Shown here: in pieces, positions 14,402-17,486 of the stretch
How positions within the stretch are numbered: position 1 is the first letter of the stretch
How the letters are laid out: each line of letters opens with the position of its first letter
Source: DATDCV01 sp036524155
GTDB taxonomy: Bacteria > Verrucomicrobiota > Verrucomicrobiia > Limisphaerales > UBA8199
DNA length: 17,486 nucleotides
Direction: 5' to 3'
Assembly: GCA_036524155.1 (NCBI GenBank)
Contig: DATDCV010000183.1
Location: 1-17,486 of the forward strand
Notes under the pieces: model-generated
What the model saw: the letters and a program-made list of their open reading frames with translations, nothing else
The model's database searches: none
Told to the model about the DNA's origin: nothing
Program-made: the position numbers and the translations under genes

Positions 14402-16567
14402 CTAATATGGCAAGGGAAATCTTGCAGTCAATTCTCGCACACGTTGGCGCACTTTGGCGCCCGTGTCAAGGTTTGTGATGTCCAAAAGCACCTCGCTGAT
14501 CATGTCGGCGATGGCTGCCATCTCAGGTTCGTTCATCCCGCGCGTGGTCACCGCCGGGGTCCCGAGCCGCACACCACTAGCCTGGAACGGAGAGCGGGTC
14601 TCGAAGGGGATCGTGTTCTTGTTGACGGTGATGGCGGCATTATCAAGCGCGGCCTGACATTCCTTGCCCGTCAGGCCCCGCGCGCCGACATCCACCAGCA
14701 TCAGGTGGTTGTCCGTCCCGCCGCTCACGAGGCGAAAGCCATTGCGCTTCATCCCTTCAGCCAGGGCCCTGGCGTTCTTTACGATCCGCTCCTGGTACTC
14801 CTTGAACGAAGGCTGAAGGGCTTCGCGGAAGCACACTGCTTTGGCGGCAATCACATGCATCAACGGCCCGCCCTGGATGCCTGGGAACGTCTGCGAATCG
14901 ATCTCTTTGGCGTATTTGTCCGGGCAGAGCACCAGGCCTCCGCGCGGGCCGCGCAACGTCTTGTGAGTCGTTGTGGTTACGAAATCCGCGTAAGGCACCG
15001 GGCTGGGGTGAAGTCCGGCTACCACCAGCCCGGCGATGTGCGCGATGTCGGCCAGGAGGTAGGCGCCAACGCCATGGGCGATCTCGGCCATCCGTTGGAA
15101 ATCGATGGCCCGCGGGTAGGCGCTCGCCCCGACGGTGATCATCCGTGGCTTGTGCTCCCGTGCCATCGCAGCCAGTTGATCATAATCGATCCGCTCGTCG
15201 TCCCTGCGCACCCCGTAATGGACAATCTCAAAGAATTTACCCGAAAAGTTCACCTTGTTCCCATGTGTCAAATGCCCGCCATGGGTGAGGTCCATGGTGA
15301 GCATCTTGTCGCCGGGTTTGAGGAAAGCAAAATACACCGCCATGTTGGCCCCGCTGCCGGAGTGCGGCTGCACATTGGCATGCTCGGCGCCAAAAAGCTG
15401 CCGGGCCCGGTCGATGGCCAACTGCTCGACCACATCCACATTCTCGCAACCGCCATACCACCGCTTTTTCGGATATCCCTCGGCGTACTTGTTCGTGAGC
15501 ACCGAGCCCTGCGCCTCCATGACCGCGGGGCTGGCGAAATTCTCGCTGGCGATCAGCTCAATGTTCTCCTGCTGACGGTCGCGTTCGCGGTCGATAGCGT
15601 CGGACACTTCAGGGTCCACGGCCCGCAGCCGTAAATCAGTGGGAATGATCTTCATTTCAATTTTTCGGATTCGCCGTTCGTGGCGGCCGCCTTCGAAGCG
15701 GGCCGCCAGAAAAGCATCGACTATCTTCATTGCCGCTTCCGCGGAGGTGCTCCGGGCGGCCAGGCACAACACGTTGGCGTCGTTGTGCCGCCGCGCCAGG
15801 CCGGCCGCTTCCTCATCGTGAACCAACGCCGCTCGCACGCCGCTCACCTTGTTCGCGGCGATGCTCATGCCGATCCCGGTGGTGCAAGCCAGGATCCCCA
15901 GCTCCGCCCGGGCCTGCGCCACAGCGTCGGCCACCGGTTGCGCCAGATCCGTATAATCACATGGCGCGGAAGAGCCGGTGCCGAAATCCGCGAAGCTAAT
16001 GCCCGCCTTGCCCAGATGTTGCTTGAGCGCCTCTTTCAACTCGAACCCGGCATGGTCGGCTCCGAGCGCGACCGCCACTTTCCTGCCCGCGCCGGCGCCG
16101 GCCCGTCCCCGGTCTTGCTCGAGGAACAGAAGCAATGAGGCCAGTCCCTGCTCGATCTGGTCGCGACAGTTCAAGTACACTTCGTAGGAACCACCGATCG
16201 GATCGCTGATGTCCTTCTCGAACTGTTCAAGCGTCTCATCGAACTCGCGGAGCAGGAACGTCTTTTCCGCGGCCTGCGGATACAGCAGCATCACAGTATC
16301 GATGTGGCTGTGAGTCATGCCGAAAATATAGTCGGCCTGCTCAACCAACTCCGGCGTTAGCATGCGGCTGCGCTGGCCGGAAATATCGATCCCCAGCTCC
16401 CTCACCGCTTGCACCGCAAAACCGCTGGGCGGCTGCCCTTCGGCCGCGCCCAGGCCCGCCGAAAGGACGCGATAGTCGCTCCGGCCCTGGACGGCGTGGC
16501 GGAACAAACCTTCGGCCATCGGGCTGCGACAAACATTTCCTGTGCAAACAAACAGGATAGTCTTCAT
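14402..16567 (-). CDS. glyA: Fusion: LMW protein phosphatase - ribose-5-phosphate isomerase B - serine hydroxymethyltransferase
   Basis: One 721-residue frame carries three complete enzymes. Residues 1-150 are a low-molecular-weight phosphatase with P-loop CTGNVCRS (Cys8, Arg14) and acid Asp122 in SDPIG. Residues about 163-304 are RpiB, interconverting ribose-5-P and ribulose-5-P, with Cys228 in ACTTGIGMSIAANK (CGTGIG is usual) and RHNDANVLCLAAR. Residues 305-721 are full-length SHMT, moving a one-carbon unit between serine and tetrahydrofolate, with PLP lysine Lys536 in TTTTHKTLRG. A Gly/Ala/Arg linker joins domains 1 and 2, with no good internal start. Domains 2 and 3 join with no linker at Met305 (ATG at 15655), which is the normal SHMT start. 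The order ywlE-rpiB-glyA matches separate genes in Bacillus. The second joint depends on an A5 run: one base less would make RpiB end in a TGA overlapping the glyA ATG. Confidence 0.9.
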   Translation of the reverse strand: MKTILFVCTGNVCRSPMAEGLFRHAVQGRSDYRVLSAGLGAAEGQPPSGFAVQAVRELGIDISGQRSRMLTPELVEQADYIFGMTHSHIDTVMLLYPQAAEKTFLLREFDETLEQFEKDISDPIGGSYEVYLNCRDQIEQGLASLLLFLEQDRGRAGAGAGRKVAVALGADHAGFELKEALKQHLGKAGISFADFGTGSSAPCDYTDLAQPVADAVAQARAELGILACTTGIGMSIAANKVSGVRAALVHDEEAAGLARRHNDANVLCLAARSTSAEAAMKIVDAFLAARFEGGRHERRIRKIEMKIIPTDLRLRAVDPEVSDAIDRERDRQQENIELIASENFASPAVMEAQGSVLTNKYAEGYPKKRWYGGCENVDVVEQLAIDRARQLFGAEHANVQPHSGSGANMAVYFAFLKPGDKMLTMDLTHGGHLTHGNKVNFSGKFFEIVHYGVRRDDERIDYDQLAAMAREHKPRMITVGASAYPRAIDFQRMAEIAHGVGAYLLADIAHIAGLVVAGLHPSPVPYADFVTTTTHKTLRGPRGGLVLCPDKYAKEIDSQTFPGIQGGPLMHVIAAKAVCFREALQPSFKEYQERIVKNARALAEGMKRNGFRLVSGGTDNHLMLVDVGARGLTGKECQAALDNAAITVNKNTIPFETRSPFQASGVRLGTPAVTTRGMNEPEMAAIADMISEVLLDITNLDTGAKVRQRVRELTARFPLPY

Positions 16568-16622
16568 TCGCTGATAGGATCTTATAGCTTGGGTCCCCGC
16601 GCCGAAATCGTCAACGCGGAAA

Positions 16623-17486
16623 TCAGGACCGGGATTGCCGCACCAACGCCAATCCCTTCAGCAGGTCGAGCGCCCGCGCCAGCACAGGATCACGCACCGT
16701 GACTCTCTCGGCGTCAGCCTCGGCTCGTATCGTCGCGGTCTCCATCTCCCCCAGGATGCCGTCCCGTCGCTCCCGCACCAATTCGGCCTCGTTCAAACGC
16801 GCGCGGCGCAGCCGGTTGGTGCCGTCTTGCTGGCTCGACGAAAAGCTGCCGCTCGGTGGCGGATTGGTTCTGGCCGGGTCTTTGTAAGCGTCTGCAAAAT
16901 AGGCCCGCTCATCCGCGGCGCTCACTTCAACCAGAATATCCGGCTTCACCCCCTGCGAGGTCAGAAGCACGCCCTCCCCGACCTGGATCGAGGCGGTCGC
17001 AATTCGCAAACGTTGGCCATTTTTCAACGGATATTCCTGCGTGATGAGTGCCTGGCCGGAGGTCTTGCGACCCAATAGCAGCGCAACACTCGTTTCCCTC
17101 AAGACCGCCGCCAAGGCCTCTGCCGCACGGGCCGTTTGGTCGTTCACCAGCACCGCCAGCGGGATCGTAATCGCATCGCGCTTCGTTTTTGATCGGGCCA
17201 ATCCCGCACCCCAGTCCAGCAACGATCGCTCCTTCGATAGGAACAAATCGGCAGCATCCGCCGCAGCCTCGTAGTCCTCGCCGCCCGTGAAACGCAGATC
17301 CAGCACCAAGCCGTTCGGCTTGTTGGTTTCGAGGCCCCGGTACGCCTCGCGCACTGCTTTCGCCAGCCCCTCTTCGACGCGCGAGACCCTCAGATAGCCG
17401 ATCGTGCCTTCGAACACATTCGTGGCTTTCAAGAGCGGGCCGCCGGTCAGCTCGAGTGGCGGATTGCCGCCCGGCACCAGCGCCAC
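16623..17486 (-). CDS. S41 protease homologue lacking both catalytic residues (5' truncated)
   Basis: This is the C-terminal 287 residues of an S41-family protein. The frame runs off the window, so the start, signal peptide and most of any PDZ domain are not seen. It aligns well with the intact protease at 4611-5942 across LVLDLR..GG, LAVLVN, LLLGRKTSG, QRLRIATA and GVKPDI, and ends in the same tail type (RDPVLARALDLLKG). At the nucleophile position (SASASE in the family) it reads TARAAE, placing Arg120 for Ser. At the general base position it has Gln145 for Lys, 25 residues later. It is probably inactive as a protease and may bind or scaffold C-terminal peptides, which is inference. A Ser/Gln-rich disordered stretch lies near 212-220. 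It lies 55 bp upstream of the fusion gene and is probably co-transcribed with it. Confidence 0.88.
   Translation of the reverse strand: MALVPGGNPPLELTGGPLLKATNVFEGTIGYLRVSRVEEGLAKAVREAYRGLETNKPNGLVLDLRFTGGEDYEAAADAADLFLSKERSLLDWGAGLARSKTKRDAITIPLAVLVNDQTARAAEALAAVLRETSVALLLGRKTSGQALITQEYPLKNGQRLRIATASIQVGEGVLLTSQGVKPDILVEVSAADERAYFADAYKDPARTNPPPSGSFSSSQQDGTNRLRRARLNEAELVRERRDGILGEMETATIRAEADAERVTVRDPVLARALDLLKGLALVRQSRS

Noticed and set aside
14444..15634. 396-codon + strand frame opposite SHMT
   Set aside because: It is antisense to an intact SHMT domain and has no recognisable domain.

Overview
The window reads as a chromosomal segment from a high-GC bacterium, most likely a member of the Verrucomicrobiota (PVC superphylum). 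This is inferred from the overall style: start codons mostly without a Shine-Dalgarno, a Rho with a long disordered N-terminus, a ywlE/rpiB/glyA locus, octanucleotide minisatellite and hairpin-type intergenic repeats, and a hexuronate-type MFS carrier. No rRNA, tRNA, phage or insertion-sequence feature was seen.

Region 1 (1-4052, + strand) is the end of an export-type operon. It holds a 5'-truncated membrane protein with a glutamine-amidotransferase/vWA-like periplasmic part, an ABC-2 type ATPase, and a permease that appears to contain two ABC-2 halves in one chain. A 109-aa protein of unknown function lies convergent to it. Region 2 (4611-7169, + strand) holds an intact S41 C-terminal processing protease, an 11-copy 8-bp tandem repeat, and tsaD (tRNA t6A synthesis).

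Region 3 (7184-12265) is a signalling block. A single-domain response regulator on the - strand faces away from a membrane histidine kinase, an NtrC-type sigma-54 activator and a hexuronate-type transporter on the + strand. The roughly 400-bp divergent gap is the most interesting non-coding stretch. On the - strand it holds a good sigma-54 promoter match, a palindrome about 130 bp upstream of it where an activator site would be expected, and then a leader of about 175 nt. That leader has two mutually exclusive pairings and ends in a strong intrinsic terminator 10-20 nt before the response regulator start. This looks like an attenuator, or a sigma-54 small RNA with read-through into the regulator.

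Region 4 (12555-17486, - strand) holds rho, then a 721-aa open frame joining a low-molecular-weight protein phosphatase, ribose-5-phosphate isomerase B and serine hydroxymethyltransferase. Upstream of that is the 3' part of a second S41 protease homologue in which both catalytic residues are replaced. This pseudoprotease and the fusion gene are 55 bp apart and probably co-transcribed. The second fusion joint depends on one base of an A5 run and needs checking against reads.
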